Positions 1-5,202 of a DNA stretch of 5,677 nt are shown piece by piece. Source of the DNA: Spirochaetota bacterium (GTDB taxonomy: Bacteria > Spirochaetota > Spirochaetia > DSM-27196 > PWMO01); assembly GCA_009908925.1 (NCBI GenBank), contig JAAAOH010000059.1, positions 1-5,677 on the forward strand, read 5' to 3'. The notes under the pieces are model-generated. The model did no database searches. It had not been told where the DNA came from and saw nothing but the letters and a program-made list of their open reading frames with translations. A program made the position numbers and the translations under genes. Numbering within the stretch: position 1 is the stretch's first letter; every line of letters starts with the position of its first letter.

Positions 1-333
1 CACCAGGTTCGCCACCGCCGTCGCAGGCGAAACAGCCCAGAGATCACCGTTTCGGTAGCGCACGAGGGGCCCGTCGAGACGTTGCAGAAGCTGGCGTCGG
101 TCGAACATCGGCGCCACTTCGGCATCCTGTATGATTACACTCGCACCCTGCCCTCCTGTCCCCGCGGCTCCGGCGTCGTCCCCAGCGCCGCGTTCAGGCG
201 GTGCGCCGGGAACCGAGGCGTCGAACTCGAGCACATAGTAATTGGTCGGCTCGATCCGTTGAGAGAGACACCCTGAGAGCAGCAGTGCGGACACGAGAAC
301 CAGTGAGGCGGACAGGACGATTCGCAGCTTCAT
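1..333 (-). CDS. ABC-type transport auxiliary lipoprotein (PqiC/YmbA-like), 3' end cut off by the window edge
   Basis: The N-terminal 111 residues are visible; the rest lies left of the window. The protein opens with a lipoprotein signal peptide: MKLR, a hydrophobic stretch, then the lipobox L-S-G-C with the lipidated Cys at residue 22. After it comes TNYYVLEF, the usual first strand of the ABC_trans_aux family (PqiC, formerly DUF330). Further on, a pattern of the type FDRRQLLQRL...VRYRNGDLWAVSP matches the family's conserved Arg/Tyr and 'W...P' region. These lipoproteins sit in the periplasm on the outer membrane and work with MCE proteins in lipid transport, which agrees with the mlaD-like gene 48 nt upstream. 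The start is set by GGAG six nucleotides before the ATG. A low-complexity Gly/Ala/Asp stretch at about residues 43-63 looks like a linker insertion. Family assignment is from motif recognition; the missing C-terminus cannot be assessed. Confidence 0.85.
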   Translation of the reverse strand, partial: MKLRIVLSASLVLVSALLLSGCLSQRIEPTNYYVLEFDASVPGAPPERGAGDDAGAAGTGGQGASVIIQDAEVAPMFDRRQLLQRLDGPLVRYRNGDLWAVSPATAVANLV

Positions 334-381
334 TGCCGGCTCCATAATGCTACCGCGCCATGCATCGACCACGGCATGCTC

Positions 382-1299
382 CTATCGTATCAGCCTCGAC
401 GGGTCTTCACTGATAGTGATGGCGAAGTTATTGAGGTACTCGAGCGTCTCCTCGAGCAGAGCGAGGGAATCGAGAAGCCCGTCCTCTCCGGCCACAAGCA
501 CGGACTCGATGTTGCGGATGCTGTCCTCCGTCTGCGCGACGGTGCGGTTGAGGTTTTCCAGCAGACCGCGCAGGTCGTTTCCCTCTGCGTTGTCGGTGAG
601 CTGCGAAACGGCAACGTTCAACTCCGAAGCCGTGGCCGAAAGCGTTTCCGCGGCGACCTGAATCTCGATAACGGTCTGCGAGAGCGGCTCCCGGGTCTCC
701 GCCACGAAGCCGTCTACGTTTCGCATGATGCGGCTGATGCGCCCGCGGTTCTCGCTCAGTATTCCCGAGATATCCCGGAGGGCGGACTCCACCTCCGCAC
801 GGTTCTCCTCACGCAGAAGCTCCGAGAGGCGAAAGACCACGAACTCGAGCTCGTTCGCGATGTTGGTTGCGGGCTCGGTCAGCCGGTCGATCGTTGACGG
901 CTGCGCAGGAATATGTGACCGGGGCTCGAGCTCATCCGCCTCGGCCGTGGCACCGAATAGCTCGATCTCTCGAAGCCCGGTGATACCGACCGGCACGAGC
1001 CGGGCCTTTACGTCTTCGCGCAGCGGCACGTCGTCACGGATCGAGACCCGCACCACGACGTGGTCCAGGGACTCGCCGCCGAACTCGACGTCTTCCACCG
1101 ATCCGACCGCGATGCCGTTGTACCTCACGGTGCTTCCTATCTCCACACCGTTCACCGAAATCTCGCGGAAATCAATGAAGTAGGCAGAGCGACTCTCGAA
1201 GGCCGTCTGCCCGGCGATGAGCGCAACAAAGCCTGCGATTGCCACGAATCCCAGCGCCAGAAAGAGTACCACCCGCATATTCTCCGCTCGAGTAGCCAC
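382..1299 (-). CDS. MlaD-like MCE-domain protein (lipid ABC transporter substrate-binding component)
   Basis: A 305-residue protein begins VATRAEN from a GTG, followed by one transmembrane helix at about residues 9-30. One MCE domain follows at about 37-115, with the typical pattern of an early 'G..I.....V.YNGIAVGSV' turn and a late 'PVGITGLREIEL' strand. Residues from about 140 to the end are a long, charged, heptad-like helix, as in MlaD and Mce proteins with extended coiled coils. Family members are anchored in the inner membrane, form hexameric rings and pass phospholipid between permease MlaE and the outer membrane. The GTG start is chosen because the family commonly begins 'M-x-T-R/K-A' just before the helix. 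The reading frame stays open up to 1614, but that stretch overlaps the upstream lipoprotein gene and has no family similarity. The ribosome site is weak; an ATG seven codons in (1278) has GGAG only 3 nt away. The partner permease and ATPase are not visible. Confidence 0.88.
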   Translation of the reverse strand: MATRAENMRVVLFLALGFVAIAGFVALIAGQTAFESRSAYFIDFREISVNGVEIGSTVRYNGIAVGSVEDVEFGGESLDHVVVRVSIRDDVPLREDVKARLVPVGITGLREIELFGATAEADELEPRSHIPAQPSTIDRLTEPATNIANELEFVVFRLSELLREENRAEVESALRDISGILSENRGRISRIMRNVDGFVAETREPLSQTVIEIQVAAETLSATASELNVAVSQLTDNAEGNDLRGLLENLNRTVAQTEDSIRNIESVLVAGEDGLLDSLALLEETLEYLNNFAITISEDPSRLIR

Positions 1300-1334
1300 G
1301 CTTCGACTGTAGCAGACTTCTACCCCGTTTCCAA

Positions 1335-2348
1335 CTATTCGCCGCGACGTATGCGAACGAGATACGCGTTGGGCTGTCCGCCTCCGAAGTAGATGGTGAC
1401 GGGGTGATAGTAGCCGTCGAGAAACCGCTGTTCGGTGGGCAGCGGAACGCCGGCGCTGCGGGACGCCACCAGACTCCGCTGCGCCAGAATCCGTGACGCC
1501 GCGGCGGTGTAACCGGGTTGCTCCGCGCCTATGACCAGCGTCAGCCGGTCCGCCAGCTTCCGGTAGCGCGCGTCGGTGGGACGGTCCCCGGGGATCGCGC
1601 CCCCTTTCCACCACCTGCGCGCGTAGGATTTGAGGGCGGCTCGCGGAATGGCCGGCGGAGGCGAATAGCTCCCGCCACCGTAGAAAAAGCGCTCGTAGTC
1701 GAACTGCGCCCGGCGGTTTTCGGCAAGCCGATCCTTCATCTCCCCGCGCGCGATCCGAATCAATGCCTCGCGCCAGGACGCAACGGCGCCGGGCAAATCC
1801 TCCACACCGTGATAATGCAGGTGATCCCAGCCCTCCGGGTCGCGAAAATGCGCACCGGCGGCAGCCTGGGGAGAGCCCGATGGCGCAAGCCGGTAACGGA
1901 TGTGAACGTGGTCGAGTCCGCGCCGACCGACAGAGTCAATGTATCCCTTGCGCTTGATATGGGTGATGTCCGCAGCGAGGCGCGGGAGGACCGATCGGCC
2001 CACGTAGCCGCCGTAGCGCCTGGCCTTCGCCTCGCCCCAGCGTTCGATGGTCTCCGTATCCACCCCCGGCACGCCGGTCCGCTGAGGGCGCCCCGGCTGT
2101 GGGCCTTCGTGCAGTATGGCCGGTCGCAGACCCGCGCAACCGGAAAGCAGCGCCGCGGCCGCGCCGAGGAGTGCCGCAAGCACGGCGACCCTTCGGCAAC
2201 GCCGGACGCGGGCCCGTCCCCAGCCGCGGCCCCGGACCCGAACTGAGGCCCGTCCCCAGCCGCGGCCCCGGACCCGAACTGGGGCCCGTCCCCAGCCGCG
2301 GCCCCGGACCCGAACTGGGGCCCGGCCCGGCTCCCGGCGCCCGGTCAC
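1335..2348 (-). CDS. Unrecognised lipoprotein with an Arg-rich, repeat-encoded N-terminal leader
   Basis: I do not recognise the family. The 337-codon frame starts with GTG overlapping the sirtuin stop (GTGA), which suggests translational coupling; no Shine-Dalgarno is present there. Residues 11-46 are three copies of a 12-residue Arg/Gly-rich unit encoded by the 36-bp tandem repeat. Then come R-V-R-R-C-R-R, a hydrophobic stretch and the lipobox L-S-G-C with Cys at 71, so the mature lipoprotein has about 267 residues. The mature part is rich in Arg, Tyr, Gly and Trp and has His clusters (H-x-H at 147-149 and HLHYH at 176-180), but I can assign no enzyme motif. An alternative GTG at 2183 has AAGGG five nucleotides upstream and would skip the repeats, but it leaves a signal peptide without positive charge. 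It lies 35 nt before the mlaD-like gene, so an envelope role alongside lipid transport is an inference only. Confidence 0.72.
   Translation of the reverse strand: MTGRREPGRAPVRVRGRGWGRAPVRVRGRGWGRASVRVRGRGWGRARVRRCRRVAVLAALLGAAAALLSGCAGLRPAILHEGPQPGRPQRTGVPGVDTETIERWGEAKARRYGGYVGRSVLPRLAADITHIKRKGYIDSVGRRGLDHVHIRYRLAPSGSPQAAAGAHFRDPEGWDHLHYHGVEDLPGAVASWREALIRIARGEMKDRLAENRRAQFDYERFFYGGGSYSPPPAIPRAALKSYARRWWKGGAIPGDRPTDARYRKLADRLTLVIGAEQPGYTAAASRILAQRSLVASRSAGVPLPTEQRFLDGYYHPVTIYFGGGQPNAYLVRIRRGE
2211..2328. repeat. 36-bp tandem repeat, about 3.3 copies
   Basis: Direct reading shows three adjacent copies at 2211-2246, 2247-2282 and 2283-2318, and a decayed partial fourth copy to about 2328. 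They are identical except for the final dinucleotide of copy 1 (GA instead of GG). Each unit is almost pure G+C and holds the 8-bp palindrome GCCGCGGC. The period is a multiple of three, so copy-number change would not shift the minus-strand lipoprotein frame. It encodes an Arg/Gly 12-mer repeated three times. The copies abut without spacers, so this is a minisatellite-like array and not a CRISPR. Confidence 0.95.
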
Positions 2349-3106
2349 GACGCCGATGCGAGAGCGGCGCGTACCTCCGCGACGAACTCGCCGATCGGAC
2401 GCCGCACGCTGAGCTCGGCCTCCCCGTCGAGCGGCGTCTCCGACAGGGTGACGATGAGGAGCGCCGCTCCGTTTCGTTTGGCCACCTCGGGAATAGCTGC
2501 GGCCGGATACACTACGAGGGTGGAGCCAAAGACCACCATGCAGTCGCAGCTTCGGGCAAGCTCATCGCCGCGCTCGATGGTTCGCGCATCGAGCTGCTGA
2601 CCGAACGAGATGGTATTTGGTTTTAGAAGCCCGCCGCACGCCGGGCAGCGCGGCCCCTCCCCCTTGAGATCGAGCGACCGAAACACCTCATCGGAGTCGA
2701 CTCGATAGGAGCACGAGAGGCATGTGGTTTCCAGGGTATTGCCGTGGAGATTAACCACGCTGTCGGACGGTAGGCCGCTCTTCTCGTGCAGGCCGTCAAT
2801 GTTCTGCGTGACAACGCCGAGGAGGCTCCCGCCGCGATGAAGATCGACGAAGAACTCATGCCCCGGGTTGGGGAGGGCGTCACGTATGGCGGGCCAGGTC
2901 TCCGCCTTCCGCTGCCAGTACAGCAGCCGCTTCTCGGGGTTGTGTACGAACTCGTCGAAGTATACCGGCTGAAAGCGATTCCAGATTCCCCCCTTGCCCC
3001 GGTAATCGGGGATCCCCGACTCGGTGCTGATGCCGGCCCCTGTGAACCCGACCACGCGCTCAGAGCGTGAGACGATATCGACGAAACGATCAATTTCCGC
3101 ATTCAT
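2345..3106 (-). CDS. Sir2-family NAD-dependent protein deacylase (sirtuin, SIRT4/class II-like signatures)
   Basis: A 253-residue cytoplasmic sirtuin of normal bacterial length. Family motifs are complete: the NAD-binding GAGIS at 23-27 followed by TESGIPDYR, TQNID at 100-104, the catalytic His in HG at 121-122, four zinc cysteines as C129/C132 and C154/C157, and the GST-L-VVYPAA segment near 194-203. Sirtuins remove acyl groups from lysine using NAD+, giving nicotinamide and O-acyl-ADP-ribose. The stretch GAGISTESGIPDYR and the YW-x-R...WP...PNPGH spacing (63-83) resemble human SIRT4 more than CobB, so a class II member is inferred. The usual adenine-contacting 'IN' near residue 219 is VT here. 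The ATG at 3106 is preferred over the in-frame ATG at 3130 because it sits at the usual distance from GAGIS and has a weak GAAG upstream, while 3130 would coincide with the likely transcription start. First gene of the left operon. Confidence 0.95.
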   Translation of the reverse strand: MNAEIDRFVDIVSRSERVVGFTGAGISTESGIPDYRGKGGIWNRFQPVYFDEFVHNPEKRLLYWQRKAETWPAIRDALPNPGHEFFVDLHRGGSLLGVVTQNIDGLHEKSGLPSDSVVNLHGNTLETTCLSCSYRVDSDEVFRSLDLKGEGPRCPACGGLLKPNTISFGQQLDARTIERGDELARSCDCMVVFGSTLVVYPAAAIPEVAKRNGAALLIVTLSETPLDGEAELSVRRPIGEFVAEVRAALASAS

Positions 3107-3107
3107 T

Positions 3108-3143
3108 TTGTCTTCAACTCTCGCACACATATGCTATCATAGC
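3108..3143. promoter_or_regulatory. Divergent promoter region between the sirtuin and SAM hydrolase genes, with a short palindrome
   Basis: Only about 64 bp separate the two divergent starts, so both promoters must lie here or inside the sirtuin 5' end. The 11-bp inverted repeat GCTATCATAGC (3133-3143) contains -10-like hexamers on both strands: TATCAT (3135-3140) to the right and TATGAT (3141-3136) to the left, each matching five of six consensus bases. The -35 candidates are poor, for example TTCAAC at 3113-3118 for the rightward one. The palindrome may be an operator or simply two overlapping -10 boxes. The call is tentative. Confidence 0.4.
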
Positions 3144-3161
3144 GCAGACTCCACATCCACC

Positions 3162-3167
3162 GGAGGG
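3162..3167 (+). promoter_or_regulatory. Ribosome binding site of the SAM hydrolase gene
   Basis: GGAGGG lies three nucleotides before the ATG at 3171 and is the only strong site in the long open frame. It decides the start, which places the conserved LLSDFG motif at residues 5-10, where the family has it. Confidence 0.8.
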
Positions 3168-3170
3168 AAC

Positions 3171-4004
3171 ATGCTCATTGTGCTGCTGAGTGACTTCGGC
3201 GTGTCGGACTCCTACGTCGGTGTCATGAAGGGTGTCATGTCCGGCCTTGCGCCGAACATTCATCAAGTGGACCTCACTCACGACGTGCCGGCATTCGATG
3301 TCCTTGCCGGCTCGTACCTGCTGTATTCGGCCTGGAACTATTTTCCCAAGGGCAGCGTGTTCCTGGCCGTCGTCGATCCGGGCGTCGGCACCGCGCGCCG
3401 GGAACTGGTCGCATCGAGCGGGGGCAAAGTGCTCATTGCACCGGACAACGGGATCGTCTCTCTTCTCAAACGCATGAACCCGGATACCCGCTGTTTCCGG
3501 GCGCGGCAGGATCTCCTGGAGCAGATTCGGCTCGAGAAGCCGGCCTGGGCCAACACGTTCGACGGCCGCGATGTGTTCTCACCCCTTGCCGCACTTGCCG
3601 GGGCCGAGGGCCTCGTGCGGGTTCGCGGGGCCGAGGTGAAAGATCCGGTTCTCATCGACGATGTGCGGTCGGCCGCAGACACCTCCAACGCGACGCTCAG
3701 CGGCAAGATCATGCACATCGACCACTTCGGGAACTGCATCAGCTCCATCCATTACCAGGACGCCCGGGCGCTCTACGGCGGCGACGGCCCCGAGGACGCG
3801 ACCTCCCGCGTTCGCCTCGGAAACGCACTGGAAGTCGCCGGCATCCGCTCGACCTACTCGGATGTCGAGCCGGGGCAGGCGGTGGCCTACTGGGGAAGCG
3901 TCGGTTTCCTCGAAATCGCCGTACGAAACGGCCACGCGGGTTCGACGCTCGGCATCAACCGCGGTGATGAGGTGACCGTCAGTCCGGGACCGGACCGGGC
4001 GTGA
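3171..4004 (+). CDS. SAM hydrolase / SAM hydroxide adenosyltransferase (DUF62 family)
   Basis: A 277-residue protein of usual family length. DUF62 enzymes use a water-derived hydroxide to split S-adenosylmethionine into adenosine and methionine in the cytoplasm; they are related to fluorinases and chlorinases. Visible hallmarks are LLSDFG with Asp8, the DPGVGTARR loop with Asp69 and Arg76, APDNG at 90-94, TFDGRDVF around 131, and the C-terminal domain's HIDHFGN at 182-188. Asp69 and Arg76 match two members of the Asp-Arg-His triad described for archaeal DUF62 proteins. The third position, normally His in T-F-H-G-R-D, is Asp131 here. Halogenase features are absent: the DPGVG loop is the hydrolase form. 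The start at 3171 has GGAGGG (3162-3167) three nucleotides upstream; the frame stays open to 3024 but that part overlaps the sirtuin gene. Its 3' end overlaps the convergent gene by 26 bp. Confidence 0.92.
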   Translation: MLIVLLSDFGVSDSYVGVMKGVMSGLAPNIHQVDLTHDVPAFDVLAGSYLLYSAWNYFPKGSVFLAVVDPGVGTARRELVASSGGKVLIAPDNGIVSLLKRMNPDTRCFRARQDLLEQIRLEKPAWANTFDGRDVFSPLAALAGAEGLVRVRGAEVKDPVLIDDVRSAADTSNATLSGKIMHIDHFGNCISSIHYQDARALYGGDGPEDATSRVRLGNALEVAGIRSTYSDVEPGQAVAYWGSVGFLEIAVRNGHAGSTLGINRGDEVTVSPGPDRA

Positions 4005-4806
4005 AGGTCTTGGTACGCAGCGCACCGAGGTAATGGTCGGCGAGGAAGCCCAGCGGTTTTGCGGCGATCTCGAATTTCTCAGAGAGTTCGGCCAGCACCG
4101 CACGTGCTTCCTCGGCTGCGGGATCCGGAAGGCGGGCGGCCTCCTTGTAGAAGTACTTGCCGCACTCGTGGTAGTCCTCTATCCGCTTCTTCTCGCGGTT
4201 TCGCACCAGCCGCCGAGTGTTTCCCTCCCCCGCCACCGTCGGCAACAGGTACTCGGGGAAAATGCTCACCGTGAACAGACAAAGGTCGGCTATTCGCTTA
4301 TAGACGGCGTATCGCCGCGACTCGTCAGCGACCTCACCGAAGCGAATGAGGCTCTCCAAGTCGAAATCGCTGAAGGAGTGCCGGCGCCAGATTCCGGGCC
4401 GCACGGGAATGGTCACTGACACCGAGCGCACCTTCGAGAACGAAGCGAGCATCCTCGAGAGGTATACGAGCACCGGCTTCTGCGCAAGCAACTGCACGAT
4501 GAACTTCGTGTCGAAGATCACCATCATCCGATTCGTGCCCTTCTCGAAAGTGAACGGGCGCGTCCGCAGATCTTCGCGGGCACGGATCAGAAGCACCGCA
4601 AAGAGTAGCCGCGGGGTGAGATCGAGAACGGGGTCCGGGTTTTCGAGAAGATGATCGGCGAGCGCGGCGTCGGCGACCATACCGTCGACGATATCCTCGT
4701 CGTCGCGGAGCATGGCAACGACGCGATCGACATCGGCCCGCTGCGGCATGAAAAAGCCCGCCAGGAATCGGAGATCCTTCTCGTCGAACTCCCACCGGGG
4801 CTGCAT
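3979..4806 (-). CDS. Unrecognised 275-residue cytoplasmic protein
   Basis: I do not recognise a family. The protein has no signal peptide and no convincing membrane segment. It looks largely alpha-helical, with many charged residues; it begins MQPRWEFDEKD, has TRPFTFEKGTNRMMVIFDTKF in the middle, and has a single Cys-containing helical stretch DYHECGKYFYKEA near the C-terminal third. Codon use and G+C look like those of its neighbours, and the frame is intact over its full length, which supports a real gene. The start at 4806 is set by GGAGG six nucleotides upstream (plus-strand CCTCC at 4813-4817); an ATG two codons earlier is too close to it. It converges on the SAM hydrolase gene with a 26-bp tail-to-tail overlap and diverges from the ferredoxin gene. 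No function is proposed. Confidence 0.82.
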   Translation of the reverse strand: MQPRWEFDEKDLRFLAGFFMPQRADVDRVVAMLRDDEDIVDGMVADAALADHLLENPDPVLDLTPRLLFAVLLIRAREDLRTRPFTFEKGTNRMMVIFDTKFIVQLLAQKPVLVYLSRMLASFSKVRSVSVTIPVRPGIWRRHSFSDFDLESLIRFGEVADESRRYAVYKRIADLCLFTVSIFPEYLLPTVAGEGNTRRLVRNREKKRIEDYHECGKYFYKEAARLPDPAAEEARAVLAELSEKFEIAAKPLGFLADHYLGALRTKTFTPGPVPD

Positions 4807-4823
4807 GTCATACCTCCACACCA

Positions 4824-4853
4824 AATATGATCACAAGGCCGCCGGTTCGCCAA
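4824..4853 (-). promoter_or_regulatory. Possible promoter of the unrecognised 275-residue protein
   Basis: Read on the minus strand, TTGGCG (4853-4848) and CATATT (4829-4824) match the -35 and -10 consensus at four of six positions each, with an 18-bp spacer. They sit just upstream of the GGAGG and ATG of the leftward gene. The -35 overlaps the left arm of the dyad at the ferredoxin promoter, so the two genes could share control. Weak evidence. Confidence 0.3.
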
Positions 4854-4875
4854 CTGTTGACAGGAGGCGGAACCG
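4843..4875. promoter_or_regulatory. Imperfect dyad (possible operator) straddling the ferredoxin -35 box
   Basis: Outer arms CGGTTCGCC (4843-4851) and GGCGGAACCG (4866-4875) are complementary except for one bulged G, and an inner pair CTGT/ACAG (4854-4857, 4860-4863) shares the same centre. About 13 positions pair over 33 bp. The centre falls inside the TTGACA -35 hexamer, which is where a repressor site would block polymerase. It lies upstream of the predicted ferredoxin transcription start, so on that strand it would act as DNA and not as RNA. No regulator is identified. Confidence 0.45.
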
Positions 4876-4885
4876 CACCTACAAT
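4857..4885 (+). promoter_or_regulatory. Sigma-70-type promoter of the ferredoxin gene
   Basis: A perfect -35 TTGACA (4857-4862), a 17-bp spacer and -10 TACAAT (4880-4885, five of six consensus bases) form the strongest promoter in the window. Transcription should start near 4892, leaving a leader of about 55 nt. A second TACAAT at 4891-4896 has no matching -35. Confidence 0.85.
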
Positions 4886-4898
4886 ATAGATACAATCC

Positions 4899-4929
4899 GT
4901 GGACATACTTGCGAAATCCGCAAATCCAC
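4899..4929 (+). other. Two-part hairpin in the ferredoxin 5' leader
   Basis: Within the leader, GTGGA (4899-4903) pairs with TCCAC (4925-4929), and nested inside it TTGCG (4909-4913) pairs with CGCAA (4919-4923) around a five-base loop; the two stems are separated by an asymmetric internal loop. The structure ends six nucleotides before the Shine-Dalgarno, so it would leave the ribosome site free. It may stabilise the mRNA or take part in regulation; it matches no riboswitch class I know. Confidence 0.5.
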
Positions 4930-4934
4930 TCCAA

Positions 4935-4940
4935 GAGGAG
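4935..4940 (+). promoter_or_regulatory. Ribosome binding site of the ferredoxin gene
   Basis: GAGGAG six nucleotides before the ATG at 4947 is a strong site. It decides the start against the upstream in-frame GTG at 4899. Confidence 0.85.
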
Positions 4941-4946
4941 ACTATT

Positions 4947-5132
4947 ATGAAGACGAAGGTCGATGCAGATCTCTGTACCGCGTGTGAGCTGTGCACCAGC
5001 ACGGTGCCCGAAGTTTACCAGATGGGCGACGAAGTTGCCGAGGTGATCGTTGACGAGGTCCCCTCGAACCTCGAAGACGCGGTGAAGGAAGCGGCCGAAG
5101 ACTGCCCCGTGGAAGCCATCACCATCGAGTAG
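4947..5132 (+). CDS. Single-cluster [4Fe-4S] ferredoxin
   Basis: A 61-residue acidic electron carrier. The cluster ligands are Cys10, Cys13 and Cys16 in C-T-A-C-E-L-C, plus Cys53 in DCPVEAI. This is the layout of monocluster ferredoxins such as that of Thermotoga maritima, with a similar V-D-A-D start and PEVYQMGDE after the third Cys. The position of a possible fourth Cys in the first motif (residue 20) is Val, so no second cluster and no matching disulfide is expected. The start at 4947 is fixed by AAGAGGAG ending six nucleotides upstream; an in-frame GTG at 4899 lies in the leader hairpin and adds residues the family lacks. It is transcribed alone from a strong promoter and ends in a rho-independent terminator, which suggests a highly expressed general electron carrier. 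Its redox partners are not evident from the window. Confidence 0.95.
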   Translation: MKTKVDADLCTACELCTSTVPEVYQMGDEVAEVIVDEVPSNLEDAVKEAAEDCPVEAITIE

Positions 5133-5160
5133 CGTCGCCACGATTGCAGCAACGCATGCG

Positions 5161-5189
5161 GGGACGGTCCACGAGGCCGTCCCTTTTTT
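5161..5189 (+). terminator. Rho-independent terminator after the ferredoxin gene
   Basis: GGGACGG (5161-5167) pairs with CCGTCCC (5177-5183); past a bulged T the stem continues for two more CC/GG pairs around the four-base loop ACGA. Six T residues follow directly (5184-5189). It is 28 nt past the ferredoxin stop and only 13 nt before the next gene's ATG. Confidence 0.93.
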
Positions 5190-5202
5190 GTAACTTACGG
5201 AA

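Noticed and set aside
334..381. Small inverted repeat CATGC/GCATG between the MlaD-like and auxiliary lipoprotein genes
   Set aside because: Five-base arms with a ten-base gap and no T-tract; expected by chance in such sequence.
376..897. Plus-strand open frame of 173 codons opposite the MlaD-like gene
   Set aside because: Shadow of a high-GC gene; no ribosome site and no recognisable domain, while the minus-strand frame has a clear MCE domain.
1300..1614. N-terminal extension of the MlaD-like frame by 105 codons
   Set aside because: It overlaps the lipoprotein gene in another frame, is Arg-rich low-quality sequence, and the family start lies just before the membrane helix at 1299.
1518..2246. 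Plus-strand open frame of 242 codons opposite the unknown lipoprotein
   Set aside because: Runs into the repeat, is rich in Pro/Arg/Ala and shows no motif; the minus strand has a signal peptide with lipobox in frame.
2211..2328. CRISPR array, because the unit is 36 bp
   Set aside because: The copies are adjacent with no unique spacers and are part of a coding frame; no cas genes are present.
3107..3130. Eight-codon N-terminal extension of the sirtuin from ATG 3130
   Set aside because: No ribosome site upstream, and the likely -10 box lies only a few bases before it, which would leave no leader.
3024..3170. N-terminal extension of the SAM hydrolase frame
   Set aside because: Overlaps the sirtuin gene and promoter region; strong GGAGGG supports the start at 3171, where the family begins.
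3171..4004. SAM-dependent fluorinase or chlorinase
   Set aside because: The DPGVGTxR loop with Asp and Arg is the hydrolase form; halogenases carry a different loop there.
4899..4946. Ferredoxin start at the in-frame GTG 4899
   Set aside because: Lies within the leader hairpin, only about 7 nt after the predicted transcription start; the ATG at 4947 has an ideal ribosome site and fits the family length.
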